Notes: generated from the letters alone by a model not told the origin. A stretch of 64,000 nt of DNA from Blastochloris sulfoviridis (GCF_008630065.1 NZ_VWPL01000008.1:62001-126000), one strand, 5' to 3'. Positions 15,986 to 25,210 are shown, counted from the first letter of the stretch. Translations and numbers: made by a program.

Positions 15986-17311
15986 TCACATCATCCCCAG
16001 CGCCCGCGGCAGCCACAGCGAGATTGCTGGCACGTAGGTCACCGCCACCAGGAAGCCGAGCATGGTGAGCAGCCACGGCCACACCGCGATCGTCAGCTCG
16101 GTGATGCCCATCCTGGTGATGCTGGAGGCGACATAGAGGTTGAGCCCCACAGGGGGGTGGCACATGCCGACCTCCATATTGACCACGATCAGAATGCCGA
16201 AATGGATCGGGTCGATGCCGAGCTTCACCGCCACCGGGAACAGGATCGGCGCCATGATCAGCACGATCGAGGACGGCTCCATCACATTGCCGGCCAGCAG
16301 CAGCAGGATGTTGACGAACAGCAGGAAGCCGATCCAGCCGACGCCGGTGTCGACGATCCACGCCGCCATGGCCTGGGGAATGTTCTCGTGCGTCATCAGG
16401 AACGAGAACAGCACCGCATTGGTGATGATGTAGAGCAGCATCGCCGAGGTGTTGGCGGACGCCAGCAGCACGCGCGGCACGTCGCGCAGCCGCATGTCCT
16501 TGTAGACGAACACGGCGATGACGAAGGCGTAGACCGCGCTCATCGCCGCGGCCTCCGTCGGCGTGAAGGCGCCGGAATAGATGCCGCCAATGACGATGGC
16601 GATGAGCAGCAGGCCCCAGATCGCCTCGCGGAACGAGGTCCAGCGCTCGGCCCAGCTCACCTTCGGCATGCGCGGATAGTCGAACTTCCAGGCGCGGTAG
16701 AAGGTGGTGAGCCCGAGCAGCGTGGCCAGCATCAGGCCGGGGATGACGCCGGCCATGAACAACTGCCCGACCGACGCGGACGTGACCCGCTCGCCCTCCG
16801 GGCCGGTGACCACCTGGCCGGCGGTGGCCACGGCATACATCACCATCACGATCGAGGGCGGAATCAGGATGCCGAGCGCGCCGGAGGTGGCGACGACGCC
16901 GGCGCCGAAGCGCGGCGGAAAGCCCTGCTTCTGCATCGCCGGCAGGATGATCGAGCCGATCGCCACCACGGTGGCGGGCGAGGAGCCCGACACGGCTGCG
17001 AACAGCGCGCAGGCCATGACGCCGGCGAGCCCGAGGCCGCCATACCAATGGCCGACCATCGAAGAGGCGAAGGCGATCATGCGGCGGGCAACGCCGCCAT
17101 GGGTCAGAAAGTTGCCGGCCAGGATGAAGAACGGGATCGCCATGATCTCGAACTTCTCGATGCCGGTGAACAGCTTCAGCGCCACCGACTCGATCGGCAC
17201 GCTGGTCAGGGTGAACAGGAAGGTGAGAACGGTGAGGCCCAGCGCGATCGAGATGGGCATCCCCGTCAGCATCAAGGCGACAAGGAGGCCGAAGATGATG
17301 GCGACGTTCAC
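15986..17311 (-). CDS. dctM: TRAP transporter large permease (DctM)
   Basis: A 441-residue, about 12-helix membrane subunit that drives Na+-coupled uptake of the acid delivered by DctP. Family features: N-terminal 'LTGMPISIALGL', 'FEIMAIPFFILAGNFLTHGG', 'AAVSGSSPATVVAIGSIILP', 'ALGILIPPSIVMVMYA', 'MEPSSIVLIMAPILFPVA' and 'GMCHPPVGLNLYVAS'. The ATG overlaps the dctQ stop by 4 nt (ATGA), so the two membrane subunits are translationally coupled. Confidence 0.95.
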   Translation of the reverse strand: MNVAIIFGLLVALMLTGMPISIALGLTVLTFLFTLTSVPIESVALKLFTGIEKFEIMAIPFFILAGNFLTHGGVARRMIAFASSMVGHWYGGLGLAGVMACALFAAVSGSSPATVVAIGSIILPAMQKQGFPPRFGAGVVATSGALGILIPPSIVMVMYAVATAGQVVTGPEGERVTSASVGQLFMAGVIPGLMLATLLGLTTFYRAWKFDYPRMPKVSWAERWTSFREAIWGLLLIAIVIGGIYSGAFTPTEAAAMSAVYAFVIAVFVYKDMRLRDVPRVLLASANTSAMLLYIITNAVLFSFLMTHENIPQAMAAWIVDTGVGWIGFLLFVNILLLLAGNVMEPSSIVLIMAPILFPVAVKLGIDPIHFGILIVVNMEVGMCHPPVGLNLYVASSITRMGITELTIAVWPWLLTMLGFLVAVTYVPAISLWLPRALGMM

Positions 17312-17961
17312 GGCTTCACCTCCTCGCCGGGATGATGGCCGGTGCCGGCCGGCGTTCCGTCCTCCTCCGTCATGCCCTCGACATAGGCATGGTCGTGATG
17401 GGGCAGGTCACCCGTGAACCAGAAGGTCCAGGCGACCTGGAGGAAGCGGAAGCACATCAGGTAGGAGCCGAGCGGCACGCACAGATAGACGAGCCACATC
17501 GGCACTTCGAGGTCGGCCGAGACCTGCTGGGTGTGGGCCATCTCCCACACGAACGTGGCGCCCAGCGTGCCGACGATGCCGGTGAACAGCGCGCCGCACA
17601 TCAGCGCGAACAGCACCACCTTGCGCCGCCGCTCGGGCGACAGCCGGTTGACCAGCACGTCGACGCCGACATGCACGCCGGTGCGCACGCCATAGGCGGC
17701 ACCGAACTTGGCCATCCACACGAACATGTAGATGCACAGTTCCTGCGCCCAGGTGAGGTTGATGCTGCGCAGCCACATGAAGCCGGCGCGCCCGACATCG
17801 GTCAGCCAGCCGATGTCGTGGGCGCGGCCGTAATTGAACACGGACGCGATGCCGCCCAGGCTGTAGCGATGGGCGACGGCGACGAAGATGACGATGGTGG
17901 CCGCGGCCATCAGCGTCGCGATCAGCGTCTCTTCAAGCCGGTCGAGCAGTCTCAGCATCAC
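17308..17961 (-). CDS. dctQ: TRAP transporter small permease (DctQ)
   Basis: A 217-residue subunit with four predicted membrane helices and the DctQ pattern ('WAQELCIYMFVWMAKFGAAYGVRTGVH', 'VDVLVNRLSPERRRKV'). It is longer than typical (about 160-190) because of an insertion near residues 25-60 and a hydrophilic tail. It lies 466 nt downstream of dctP, with REP-B repeats between, and overlaps dctM by 4 nt. Confidence 0.9.
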   Translation of the reverse strand: MMLRLLDRLEETLIATLMAAATIVIFVAVAHRYSLGGIASVFNYGRAHDIGWLTDVGRAGFMWLRSINLTWAQELCIYMFVWMAKFGAAYGVRTGVHVGVDVLVNRLSPERRRKVVLFALMCGALFTGIVGTLGATFVWEMAHTQQVSADLEVPMWLVYLCVPLGSYLMCFRFLQVAWTFWFTGDLPHHDHAYVEGMTEEDGTPAGTGHHPGEEVKP

Positions 17962-18426
17962 GCAGGCGTCCTCGGCAGGTGTCCTCGGCAGGTTGGTTGG
18001 GCCGGTCGGTTCGGCCGGCCGGCTCGTGGGCCGTGCCGGCGCATCGTTGCAGAGGCCGCCGGCCGCGCTGACGGTCCGCCGCCGATCGCCGCAAGTCCCG
18101 CTCGTGTGCGGTTTCCGGAAGATCGGCGCGGCGGGCCACTTCCCTCTCCCCTTGCGGGAGAGGGTGCCGAGCGATCGTCAGATCGCGAGGCGGGTGAGGG
18201 GTAAATCTTCCAGCGTTCACCCGTACATACCCCTCACCCGGCTCGACCTCGCATTCGCTCGGTCTCGCCACCCTCACCCGCAAGGGGAGAGGGAGGATCG
18301 CCGCTCCCGGTCGACGGCCCTTCCGGGCCGATATCACCCGGAAACCACCGGAGCGCGTCGCCCCAACCCACGGCTGGCCGGAAGCGAAACGGCCCGGCGA
18401 GAACGCCGGGCCGCCGGGATGAAGCC
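17962..18426. repeat. dctP-dctQ intergenic region with paired REP-B repeats
   Basis: 18138-18297 holds two facing copies of the 'ccctctccccttgcgggagaggg' / 'ggcgggtgagggg' unit, forming a long imperfect palindrome. Such an element between the abundant binding protein and its permeases may tune relative transcript levels. No gene is supported. Confidence 0.7.
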
Positions 18427-19464
18427 TCACGGGACGAGGCCGGTTTCCTTCTGCGTGCGGGCGATGAGATCGGCGCCGATGCGGCTCGCCATCTCCTCGT
18501 GCACCGGCAGCAGCGCCTTGATCCACGCCTCCTTCTCCTTGGGCGTGAGCTCGTGGAAGACCGTCTTGCCGGCCGCCTTCATCGCCGCCAGCGAACCGTC
18601 GTTCTCCTGCTGGGCGATCGAGTTGGCGTACTCGGTGGCTTCCGCCATCGCCTTCTCCAGGCCTTCGCGGACCTCGGGCTTGAGCCCGTCCCAGAACGCC
18701 TTGTTGGCGATCACCGCATAGCCGAGATAGCCGTGATTGGAGAGCGTGGCGTTCGACTGCACCTCGTGCATCTTCTGCGTATACATGTTGGAGGGCGGGT
18801 TCTCGGTGCCGTCGACCACGCCGGTCTGCAGCGCCTGATAGACTTCCGAGAACGCCATCACCTGCGGCACCGCGCCCAGCGCCTTCATCTGCGCCTCCAG
18901 CACCTTGGAGGACTGGATGCGCATCTTGAGGCCGAGGAAGTCGTCCGGCGTCTTGAGCGGCCGGTTGGCGCTCATCACCTTGAAGCCGTTGTCCCAATAG
19001 GCGAGCCCGACGATGCCCTTGGGTTCGAGCTTGGCCAGCAGTTCCTTGCCGATCGGGCCGTTGGTGATCTTCCGCAGCGCGTCCTTGTCGGGGAAGATGA
19101 GAGGTAGGTCGAACACCTCGAACTCGCGCACGCCGAGCGGGCCGAACTTGGCCAGCGAGGGCGCCAGCATCTGCACCGCCCCAAGCTGCAGCGCCTCCAG
19201 CTCCTCCTTGTCCTTGTAGAGCTGGGAGTTGGGATAGACCTCAACCTTGACCGCGCCGTCGGTGTATTTCTCCGCCAAGTCCCGGAAACGCTCCGCGCCT
19301 TTGCCCTTCGGGGTGTCCGGCGCCACCACGTGGCTGAACTTGATGACGATCGGCTGTTCGGCGCTTGCCGACTGCGGCGACAACGCAAGAATTACCGCAG
19401 CGGCAGCGAATGCCGCAGCGCCAAGTAATGCTGCCGCGCGAGGCGCGAGCCTTGTATTTTTCAT
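18427..19464 (-). CDS. dctP: TRAP transporter solute-binding protein (DctP family)
   Basis: A 345-residue periplasmic receptor. A signal peptide (AAAFAAAAVILALSPQSASA) precedes a DctP domain with 'IVIKFSHVVAPDTPKGKGA', 'VYPNSQLYKDKEELEALQLG', 'GLKMRIQSSKVLEAQMKALG' (containing the substrate carboxylate-binding Arg) and 'SEVYQALQTGVVDGTENPPS'. The closest pattern is the C4-dicarboxylate type, so succinate, malate or fumarate are likely substrates. It is upstream of dctQ and dctM on the same strand. No adjacent two-component regulator is seen. Confidence 0.92.
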   Translation of the reverse strand: MKNTRLAPRAAALLGAAAFAAAAVILALSPQSASAEQPIVIKFSHVVAPDTPKGKGAERFRDLAEKYTDGAVKVEVYPNSQLYKDKEELEALQLGAVQMLAPSLAKFGPLGVREFEVFDLPLIFPDKDALRKITNGPIGKELLAKLEPKGIVGLAYWDNGFKVMSANRPLKTPDDFLGLKMRIQSSKVLEAQMKALGAVPQVMAFSEVYQALQTGVVDGTENPPSNMYTQKMHEVQSNATLSNHGYLGYAVIANKAFWDGLKPEVREGLEKAMAEATEYANSIAQQENDGSLAAMKAAGKTVFHELTPKEKEAWIKALLPVHEEMASRIGADLIARTQKETGLVP

Positions 19465-20201
19465 GAGCGGTTCCTCGTAGCAGGACTGGTTGGCCCAGCA
19501 ACCAACTAGTCAGGAACGGAAGGCATTCGCCATTAGGGATTTCCGTATCCGCCTCTTGAAATGAACCTCCGGCCACCATCTTGCGCAGGGCCGGAGGGGC
19601 GGAGGATTTCCGGCCCTCCGGGCGTGCCGCCAAGCCTGCCTGTGGCCACCCCCGTGTGAGCGGCGGACGCCGCCGCACCGGCGCGGCCCAACCGTTTCGA
19701 CCCGGACGTTTCCGCTGCAGCGTCCAAGCCCGCTCGACTGAAGATGTGGCGAAATCGCCGAAACGCCGCCTCACGCCGATGATGCCGGCAGCACGGACGC
19801 AGCATATTTAATCAAACATGAATCGAAAGCCTCATAATATACAGCAGCAAATTTACCTCACGAAACCCTAACATATATTAATCAGTGATTGTTTCAAAGT
19901 ATAGCGCTAGCTTCTTGCCGAGATGATGCTTCAACACTGACGGCCGGCACGGGAAGGACCGGCGCCCCGGCACCAGCCCCTGGCTGACCGGAGAGGCGCC
20001 GCCGGACACCGCCGATTGTGGCGAAAAATAGGCATGGCCAAAAGTAAGTATGGCGCAAAAATGGCATGGAACAAATTCCCGGCTCGTGCGTCAATTCAGC
20101 AACACGTCGAACCCATCCGCGTGCCAGCGCGACAGAGTGCTGAGCCCGGACGGGACATAGCGGAAAAGCGCGACGGGGCATTGGGACAGCGAGGCAGGAC
20201 G
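19465..20201. promoter_or_regulatory. Long AT-rich leader and promoter region of dctP
   Basis: A 737-nt gap. 19560-19790 is GC-rich without a gene. 19800-19920 is sharply AT-rich and contains minus-strand TTGAAA and TATAT-like stretches that could be a promoter for dctP, leaving a leader of about 400 nt. I looked for a sigma-54 -24/-12 site upstream of dctP and found none with correct spacing. Confidence 0.35.
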
Positions 20202-20450
20202 ATGGCGAGCAGGACGATGACCGGAAACCTGATTTCGAGCTCGAAGGACACGGATCTGCGCATCGGCGTGGTGGCGGCACTCGGGCTCGGCATCGTCGTC
20301 ACGCTCGCCGCGATCCTGGCCCACGCGCCGCAGATGACGACCGAAACCCGTGCGACGATCACCCTGTCGGCCAGCGCGCCCGAGATCGCGCGGCCGGCCC
20401 CGAAGGTCATCGTGCAGCATCAGGAGGCGACCGATCACCTCATCCGGTGA
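20202..20450 (+). CDS. Small single-pass membrane protein, unknown
   Basis: An 82-residue frame with one clear hydrophobic helix (RIGVVAALGLGIVVTLAAILA) and a short C-terminal region beyond it. The start at 20202 has a 'gaggcaggac' ribosome-like site, and a good intrinsic terminator follows 47 nt after the stop, which supports it as a real gene. I recognise no family. Confidence 0.45.
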   Translation: MASRTMTGNLISSSKDTDLRIGVVAALGLGIVVTLAAILAHAPQMTTETRATITLSASAPEIARPAPKVIVQHQEATDHLIR

Positions 20451-20496
20451 GCGCGCCGGCCGACCGCACCCTCCGATTTCGTATAACCTCCCCTCT

Positions 20497-20532
20497 AGCC
20501 CCTCCCGCCCCTGCGTGAGGGGCTTCTTTTTT
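20497..20532 (+). terminator. Rho-independent terminator
   Basis: Arms agcccctc / gaggggct with a 12-nt loop, followed by 'tctttttt'. It terminates transcription from the small membrane protein gene. Confidence 0.8.
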
Positions 20533-20772
20533 CGTCCGCCGCCCGCCCACGCGATGGGGACACGCCGCAAGCTTGGCCGCCGACGCCAGCGGCCGAGCGG
20601 CGCCGCGGGCGCACATCCCGCCCCATCAGAAGGAGCGCCAACGGCAAATCCCTCGCCGGGGAGGCCGGCAAGGGAGCGCTGATCCGTGTCAGGGAGGTTG
20701 CAGGCGGACGTCCGGCCTGCGGGGGCCGGAACTCCGATCATGCCAACGGCAGCGACAGCCCGGCCGTCGATA
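20533..20772. other. Gap downstream of fliJ
   Basis: GC-rich sequence between the terminator and the 3' end of fliJ. No start codon with a ribosome site, no repeat family and no RNA were recognised. Confidence 0.4.
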
Positions 20773-21180
20773 TCAGGCGTGGCGCAACTGGGCGCCGATG
20801 CGGTCGAGCTCGACCTGCTCGCGCGCCGCCTCGACGAGGCGCTCGCGTTCCTGGTCGCGTTCTTCCAGGATCTCGACCTTCTTCAGCTCCTCGAACGCCT
20901 CGCCCAATTGCGCGCGGGCGTCGTCGAGCTGGGCACGCAACTCATCGGCCGACCGGCGCAGATTGTCGCGCCGCGTCATCGCCGCCTTGGCGTAGGTCGG
21001 ATAGGCGAAATGGCCGGGATCGTCGATGCCGGCGCGGTCCTGCTCGGTCAGGATCTCGCGGTCGAGATCGGTGGCCATCCGCTCGAAATCGGCGATCATG
21101 GACTCGATCTGAACCACATGCCGGCGACGTTCGTCGACCTGGAAGCGTTTCAATCGGATGAGCGTTTCACGCGACTTCAT
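20773..21180 (-). CDS. fliJ: Flagellar export chaperone FliJ
   Basis: A 135-residue, almost wholly coiled-coil protein starting 'MKSRETLIRLKRFQVDERRR', the typical alphaproteobacterial FliJ opening, with heptad-rich Glu/Arg/Leu to the end. FliJ is the stalk protein that couples the FliI ATPase to the FlhA export gate. It lies on the same strand as fliI but 332 nt downstream, a wider gap than usual. Confidence 0.85.
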   Translation of the reverse strand: MKSRETLIRLKRFQVDERRRHVVQIESMIADFERMATDLDREILTEQDRAGIDDPGHFAYPTYAKAAMTRRDNLRRSADELRAQLDDARAQLGEAFEELKKVEILEERDQERERLVEAAREQVELDRIGAQLRHA

Positions 21181-21512
21181 GGACTCGACACTGAAATGCG
21201 GCAGATCGCCTTCGAGATCGGGACAACGGCAGGATGCGGTCGAACGCCCTGACCATAGGGTCGAGGCGTTGAACTTTGGTTACCAGGAAACCGCCGATGC
21301 AAAATCCGGCCGCAGGCGCGGCTTCGCCTTGGCTTGCGGCAGACCCGCAATCGGGCTTCAGGGGTCGGAGCGTCGAAGCGCGCCCACAACAATGTCCTGC
21401 CAAAACAACAGCATAAGGCAGGCTGGCTTGCCGAGGATCCCAAGGTGATCTCCGGTAAACCTTAAGATCGATCTGCGATAGCCGGCGGCCCCGCCAGCAA
21501 CCTACCGTTACG
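21181..21512. other. fliI-fliJ intergenic gap
   Basis: 332 nt without a supported gene. The sequence is moderately GC-rich and shows no REP family. It could hold a separate fliJ promoter, but none is recognisable. Confidence 0.35.
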
Positions 21513-22841
21513 TTATTTCGATCCCGGCGTGGCCGTGCCGACGATCTCGGCCAGGCGGCGATAGCCCTCGGCGAGCGAGGTCGAATCGTCCTTGGCCTGG
21601 GCCAAAAACGCCTCCAGCGCCGGATTGAGACCGATCGCCTCATCCACCTCGGCGCTGGCGCCGGCCCGGTAGGCGCCGAGCCGGATCAGCTCCTCCATGT
21701 CGGCATGGGTGGCCAGCAGCCTCTTGGCGCGCTGCACGGCCGGCCAGTGGGCGGGGTCGCAGGCGCGCGGCATGGTCCGCGACACCGACTTCAATATATT
21801 GATCGCCGGATAGCGCCCGCGCTCGGCGATCGAGCGCTCCATCACGATATGGCCGTCGAGAATGCCGCGCACCGCGTCGGCCACCGGCTCGTTGTGGTCG
21901 TCACCGTCGACCAGCACCGAGAAGATGCCGGTGATGGTGCCCTCGCCGACGCCGGGGCCGGCGCGCTCCAGCAGCCGCGGCAGCTCGGTGAACACGGTGG
22001 GGGTATAGCCCTTGGCGGTCGGCGGCTCGCCGGTGGACAGCCCGATCTCGCGCTGCGCCATGGCGAAGCGGGTGACCGAATCCATCATGCACAGCACGTC
22101 CGCGCCCTGGTCGCGGAAATATTCGGCGATCGCCAGCGTGAGATAGGCCGCCTGCCGGCGCATCAGCGCCGGCTCGTCGGAGGTGGCGACCACCACCACG
22201 GCGCGCTTCAAGCCCTCCTCGCCGAGGTCGTCCTCCAGGAACTCCTTGACCTCGCGGCCGCGCTCGCCGACCAGCCCGATCACCGACACGTCGGCCACGG
22301 TGTTCTTGGCCAGCATCGACAGCAGCACCGACTTGCCGACGCCCGAGCCGGCGAAGATGCCCATGCGCTGGCCGCGGCAGCAGGTGAGGAACGTGTTCAG
22401 CGCCCGCACCCCGAGATCGAGCGGCGCGCCGACCCGGCGCCGGGCGTGGGCGGAGGGCGGCGCATTGCGGAACGGATAGGGCTCGGCGCCCGGCGGCAGC
22501 GGCCCCTTGCCGTCGACCGGCTCGCCCATGGCGTTGACGACCCGGCCGAGCCAGCCGGCCGAGGGCCGCACGCTCGGCACCACCGGCGAGACGATGGCCC
22601 GGCAGCCGCGCCGCACGCCCTCGAGGTCCGAGAACGGCATCAGCAGCGCCCGGCCGGCGACGAAGCCGACCACCTCGCAGGGAATCGAGCGCCCCGGCGC
22701 GGTCTCCACCGAGATGCGCGCGCCGATCGGCATCGAGTTCACCGGCCCCGCCACCTCGACCAGCAGGCCGCGCACGGTGGCGACGCGGCCGAAAATCTCG
22801 ACGGCACCGACCTCGGCGATCTGCTCGGCAAGCGCCTTCAT
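21513..22841 (-). CDS. fliI: Flagellum-specific ATPase FliI
   Basis: A 442-residue F1-beta-like ATPase that energises type III export of flagellar subunits. Walker A '[19 protein letters not shown]', '[16 protein letters not shown]', Walker B '[19 protein letters not shown]' and '[19 protein letters not shown]' are all present. The start at 22841 has AAGGGA 8 nt upstream, and the protein then opens with the expected '[20 protein letters not shown]'. It is divergent from ctrA across 376 nt that carry cell-cycle signals. Confidence 0.95.
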   Translation of the reverse strand: MKALAEQIAEVGAVEIFGRVATVRGLLVEVAGPVNSMPIGARISVETAPGRSIPCEVVGFVAGRALLMPFSDLEGVRRGCRAIVSPVVPSVRPSAGWLGRVVNAMGEPVDGKGPLPPGAEPYPFRNAPPSAHARRRVGAPLDLGVRALNTFLTCCRGQRMGIFAGSGVGKSVLLSMLAKNTVADVSVIGLVGERGREVKEFLEDDLGEEGLKRAVVVVATSDEPALMRRQAAYLTLAIAEYFRDQGADVLCMMDSVTRFAMAQREIGLSTGEPPTAKGYTPTVFTELPRLLERAGPGVGEGTITGIFSVLVDGDDHNEPVADAVRGILDGHIVMERSIAERGRYPAINILKSVSRTMPRACDPAHWPAVQRAKRLLATHADMEELIRLGAYRAGASAEVDEAIGLNPALEAFLAQAKDDSTSLAEGYRRLAEIVGTATPGSK

Positions 22842-22898
22842 GCCCGTGTTCCCTTGATTGGCCGCATTTCCGTGGATCGCCGCAAACCCGCCCCCGGA

Positions 22899-22915
22899 GT
22901 AAACGATTTGTTTAC
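22899..22915. promoter_or_regulatory. GTAAAC inverted repeat upstream of fliI
   Basis: GTAAAC-N5-GTTTAC, centred about 65 nt before the fliI start, followed at 22923 by 'gttaatca'. A possible operator in the fliI promoter; the binding protein is unknown. Confidence 0.4.
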
Positions 22916-23052
22916 CCGCCTCGTTAATCATTGATCCGGTTCGGGGAGACGATCGGCAGCCGCAGCCAAAGGTCTCAACGGGCAAGCCATTTATCCGGAA
23001 TTCCTCCGGCGATGCATGAACAGGGTGCGGTTGCGAAACGCGGTCGATGGAC

Positions 23053-23142
23053 GAATCTTAGCGTGATTCGTAAGGAGTCGTGCAGGGGCCTATTGCCCCA
23101 GCGAATCAGACTTTGTTAACCATCGTTCGTTAGGATCGAATC
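23053..23142. promoter_or_regulatory. GANTC cluster and CtrA half-site in the ctrA promoter
   Basis: Five CcrM-type GANTC sites (23053, 23065, 23075, 23103, 23138) in 90 bp, and the CtrA half-site TTAACCAT at 23116-23123. In Caulobacter, ctrA transcription is controlled by GANTC methylation state and CtrA autoregulation. The sequence shows the sites; their use here is inferred. Confidence 0.65.
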
Positions 23143-23217
23143 GATTGTTCCGAACCGAGTTCGTGTGACGAGCGGCTGGGGTCCGGGTCGCCGCTTTTTG
23201 GCGGGAAGGGGATACTT

Positions 23218-23919
23218 ATGCGTGTCCTGCTGATTGAGGACGACAGCGCGACCGCGCAGAGCATCGAATTGATGCTCAAGTCGGAGAGCTTCAACGTCTA
23301 TACGACCGACCTCGGTGAGGAAGGCGTGGACCTTGGCAAGCTCTACGACTACGACATCATTCTGCTCGACCTCAATTTGCCGGACATGTCCGGTTATGAG
23401 GTGCTGCGCACCCTGCGCGTCTCCAAGGTGAAGACGCCGATCCTGATCCTCTCCGGCCTCGCCGGCATCGAGGACAAGGTCAAGGGCCTCGGCTTCGGCG
23501 CCGACGACTACCTCACCAAGCCGTTCCACAAGGACGAGCTGATCGCGCGCATCCACGCCATCGTGCGCCGGTCGAAGGGTCACGCCCAGTCGGTCATCGC
23601 CACCGGCGATCTCATCGTCAATCTCGATACCAAGACCGTCGAGGTGCACGGCGCCCGCGTCCACCTCACCGGCAAGGAGTACCAGATGCTGGAGCTCCTC
23701 AGCCTGCGCAAGGGCACGACGCTGACCAAGGAGATGTTCCTCAACCATCTCTATGGCGGCATGGACGAGCCGGAGCTGAAGATCATCGACGTCTTCATCT
23801 GCAAGCTGCGCAAGAAGCTGGCCAACGCCTCCAACGGCAAGAACTACATCGAGACCGTGTGGGGCCGCGGCTACGTGCTGCGCGAGCCGTCCGACAACGA
23901 CGAACGCATTCCAGCCTGA
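23218..23919 (+). CDS. ctrA: Cell-cycle response regulator CtrA
   Basis: A 233-residue OmpR-class regulator nearly identical in pattern to alphaproteobacterial CtrA. Receiver domain (residues 1-115) with acidic pocket IEDD, phosphoacceptor Asp51 (LLDLNLPDM) and '[10 protein letters not shown]', then a winged-helix domain with '[20 protein letters not shown]' and '[20 protein letters not shown]'. CtrA controls replication initiation, division and flagellar genes, and is phosphorylated by CckA via ChpT, whose gene lies 8 kb away in this window. The C-terminus ends Ile-Pro-Ala rather than the Ala-Ala of the Caulobacter ClpXP degron. Confidence 0.97.
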   Translation: MRVLLIEDDSATAQSIELMLKSESFNVYTTDLGEEGVDLGKLYDYDIILLDLNLPDMSGYEVLRTLRVSKVKTPILILSGLAGIEDKVKGLGFGADDYLTKPFHKDELIARIHAIVRRSKGHAQSVIATGDLIVNLDTKTVEVHGARVHLTGKEYQMLELLSLRKGTTLTKEMFLNHLYGGMDEPELKIIDVFICKLRKKLANASNGKNYIETVWGRGYVLREPSDNDERIPA

Positions 23920-23945
23920 GACCCTCTTCCGCAAGCCCCCGTCCT

Positions 23946-23970
23946 GGCCCCGCTCGCGCGGGGCCTTTTG
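23946..23970 (+). terminator. Rho-independent terminator of ctrA
   Basis: Arms ggccccgc / gcggggcc around a TCGC tetraloop, followed by 'tttt'. It begins 27 nt after the ctrA stop. Confidence 0.8.
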
Positions 23971-23993
23971 TTCGTGCGGCGGGAAATCGGTCG

Positions 23994-24068
23994 CGGCAGG
24001 AAAAACTTGGCGGCAGGAAAAACTTGGCGGCAGGAAAAACTTGGCGGCAGGAAAAACTTGGCGGCAGG
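23994..24068. repeat. 17-bp tandem repeat, 4.4 copies
   Basis: Four identical units 'cggcaggaaaaacttgg' at 23994, 24011, 24028 and 24045 plus a 7-bp partial. It is non-coding, just after the ctrA terminator. Absence of spacers excludes CRISPR. Confidence 0.95.
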
Positions 24069-24378
24069 CGGGATGATCGGGTGTCGGGATCGCCGGGACA
24101 AGCCCGGCGACGACGGGGGCCGTTCCCGCCAGGCCGCCTGGACCCGCAGGCTCCCATCCACGCAGGATGGCCTTATGCCGACCGCATGAGGCGGTTTCCG
24201 GCCCGCAGGGCCGGAGAACCGAACGCCGTTCGCCGAAAAATCCCTTCCTGAGCGCGGATTTTTCGGTGAAATCGTTTCCCGCGTCTCGAAGGGATCACCT
24301 GCAGGCCGTATGAGACGGCCGACGGCGTCGCTCACGAGCGACGACCGGGGGCCGGACCGCCTTCGACAGGAGCGGGCG
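24069..24378. repeat. Gap upstream of cobB with REP-C repeat
   Basis: About 24186-24300 is a REP-C unit ('gcggtttccggcccgcagggcc' through 'ttttcggtgaaatcgtttcc'). The remainder shows no gene. The cobB start at 24379 follows 'gacaggagcggg', an acceptable ribosome site. Confidence 0.6.
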
Positions 24379-25089
24379 ATGCGCATCATTGTACTCACCG
24401 GGGCTGGCGTCTCAGCCGAGAGCGGCCTCGGCACCTTCCGCGACAAGGCCGGGACGGGCATCTGGGCCAAGTTCGACCCCATGAAGCTCGCAACGCCCGA
24501 AGCCTTTGCCGCCGATCCCGCCTACGTGCACGCCTTCTACAATGCGCGCCGCCGCAACCTGATCGAGGCGACGCCGAACGCGGCCCACCTCGCCTTGGCG
24601 CGCCTCGAAGAGGGGCTGTCCGCGCGCGGGGCCGAGCTCTTGCTCGTGACCCAGAACATCGACGACCTGCACGAGCGCGCCGGATCGAAGCGCGTCCTCC
24701 ACATGCACGGCGAGCTGCTGAAGGCGCGCTGCGCGCGGTGTGGGGCGGTGGCGGACTGGTGTGCCGACCTCGGCGTCGAGACCCCCTGCCCGGCCTGCGC
24801 CAGCGAAGGCGAGATGCGCCCGCACGTGGTCTGGTTCGGCGAGATGCCGCTCGGCATGGACCGGATCGAGGCGGGGCTGATGTCGGCCGATCTGTTCGTG
24901 GCCATCGGCACCTCGGGCTCGGTCTACCCGGCGGCGGGCTTCGTGTTCGAGGCCAGGGCGGCCGGCATCCGCACCTGCGAGATCAACCTGGAGCCGTCCG
25001 ACAACGCGCACCTGTTCGACGAGCGGCGCTACGGCCCGGCGAGCGAGGCGGTGCCGGCCTGGGTCGCACAGCTGCTCGCAGGCGCGTGA
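24379..25089 (+). CDS. cobB: NAD-dependent protein deacylase (sirtuin, class III type)
   Basis: A 236-residue Sir2 enzyme that removes acetyl or succinyl groups from lysines using NAD+. Seen: NAD motif 'GAGVSAESGLGTFRD', 'TQNIDDLHERAG', catalytic His in 'HMHGE', a Cys4 zinc site (CARC ... CPAC) and 'FGEMP'. The Tyr-x-x-Arg pair in 'FYNARRR' is the class III signature linked with desuccinylation. It sits between ctrA and the che cluster, transcribed towards cheR; a regulatory link to either is only a guess. Confidence 0.93.
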   Translation: MRIIVLTGAGVSAESGLGTFRDKAGTGIWAKFDPMKLATPEAFAADPAYVHAFYNARRRNLIEATPNAAHLALARLEEGLSARGAELLLVTQNIDDLHERAGSKRVLHMHGELLKARCARCGAVADWCADLGVETPCPACASEGEMRPHVVWFGEMPLGMDRIEAGLMSADLFVAIGTSGSVYPAAGFVFEARAAGIRTCEINLEPSDNAHLFDERRYGPASEAVPAWVAQLLAGA

Positions 25090-25205
25090 TGCGGTTTCCG
25101 GCCGATCCAGCCGGGAAACCGTATTCCGATCGCAAGAATAGCCCGTTTCCGAACAAGGGATTTTCGGCGAGACCGTTTCCGGTATCCCAAGGGGATCAAC
25201 CGGAG
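25087..25205. repeat. REP-C repeat between cobB and cheR
   Basis: 'gcggtttccggccgatccagccgg' through 'gagaccgtttccggtatcccaagggga'. It lies between convergent genes and may be a bidirectional terminator. Confidence 0.65.
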
Positions 25206-25210
25206 CCGTG

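Noticed and set aside
15656-17335. Long frame of 559 codons opposite dctM and the B3/4 gene
   Set aside because: Asp/His/Gln/Arg-rich shadow typical of antisense membrane-protein codons.
19465-19560. Sigma-54 promoter before dctP
   Set aside because: GG and GC dinucleotides are present but not at the required spacing on the minus strand.
23994-24068. Short regular repeats considered as a CRISPR array
   Set aside because: Units are contiguous without unique spacers and no cas genes are present.
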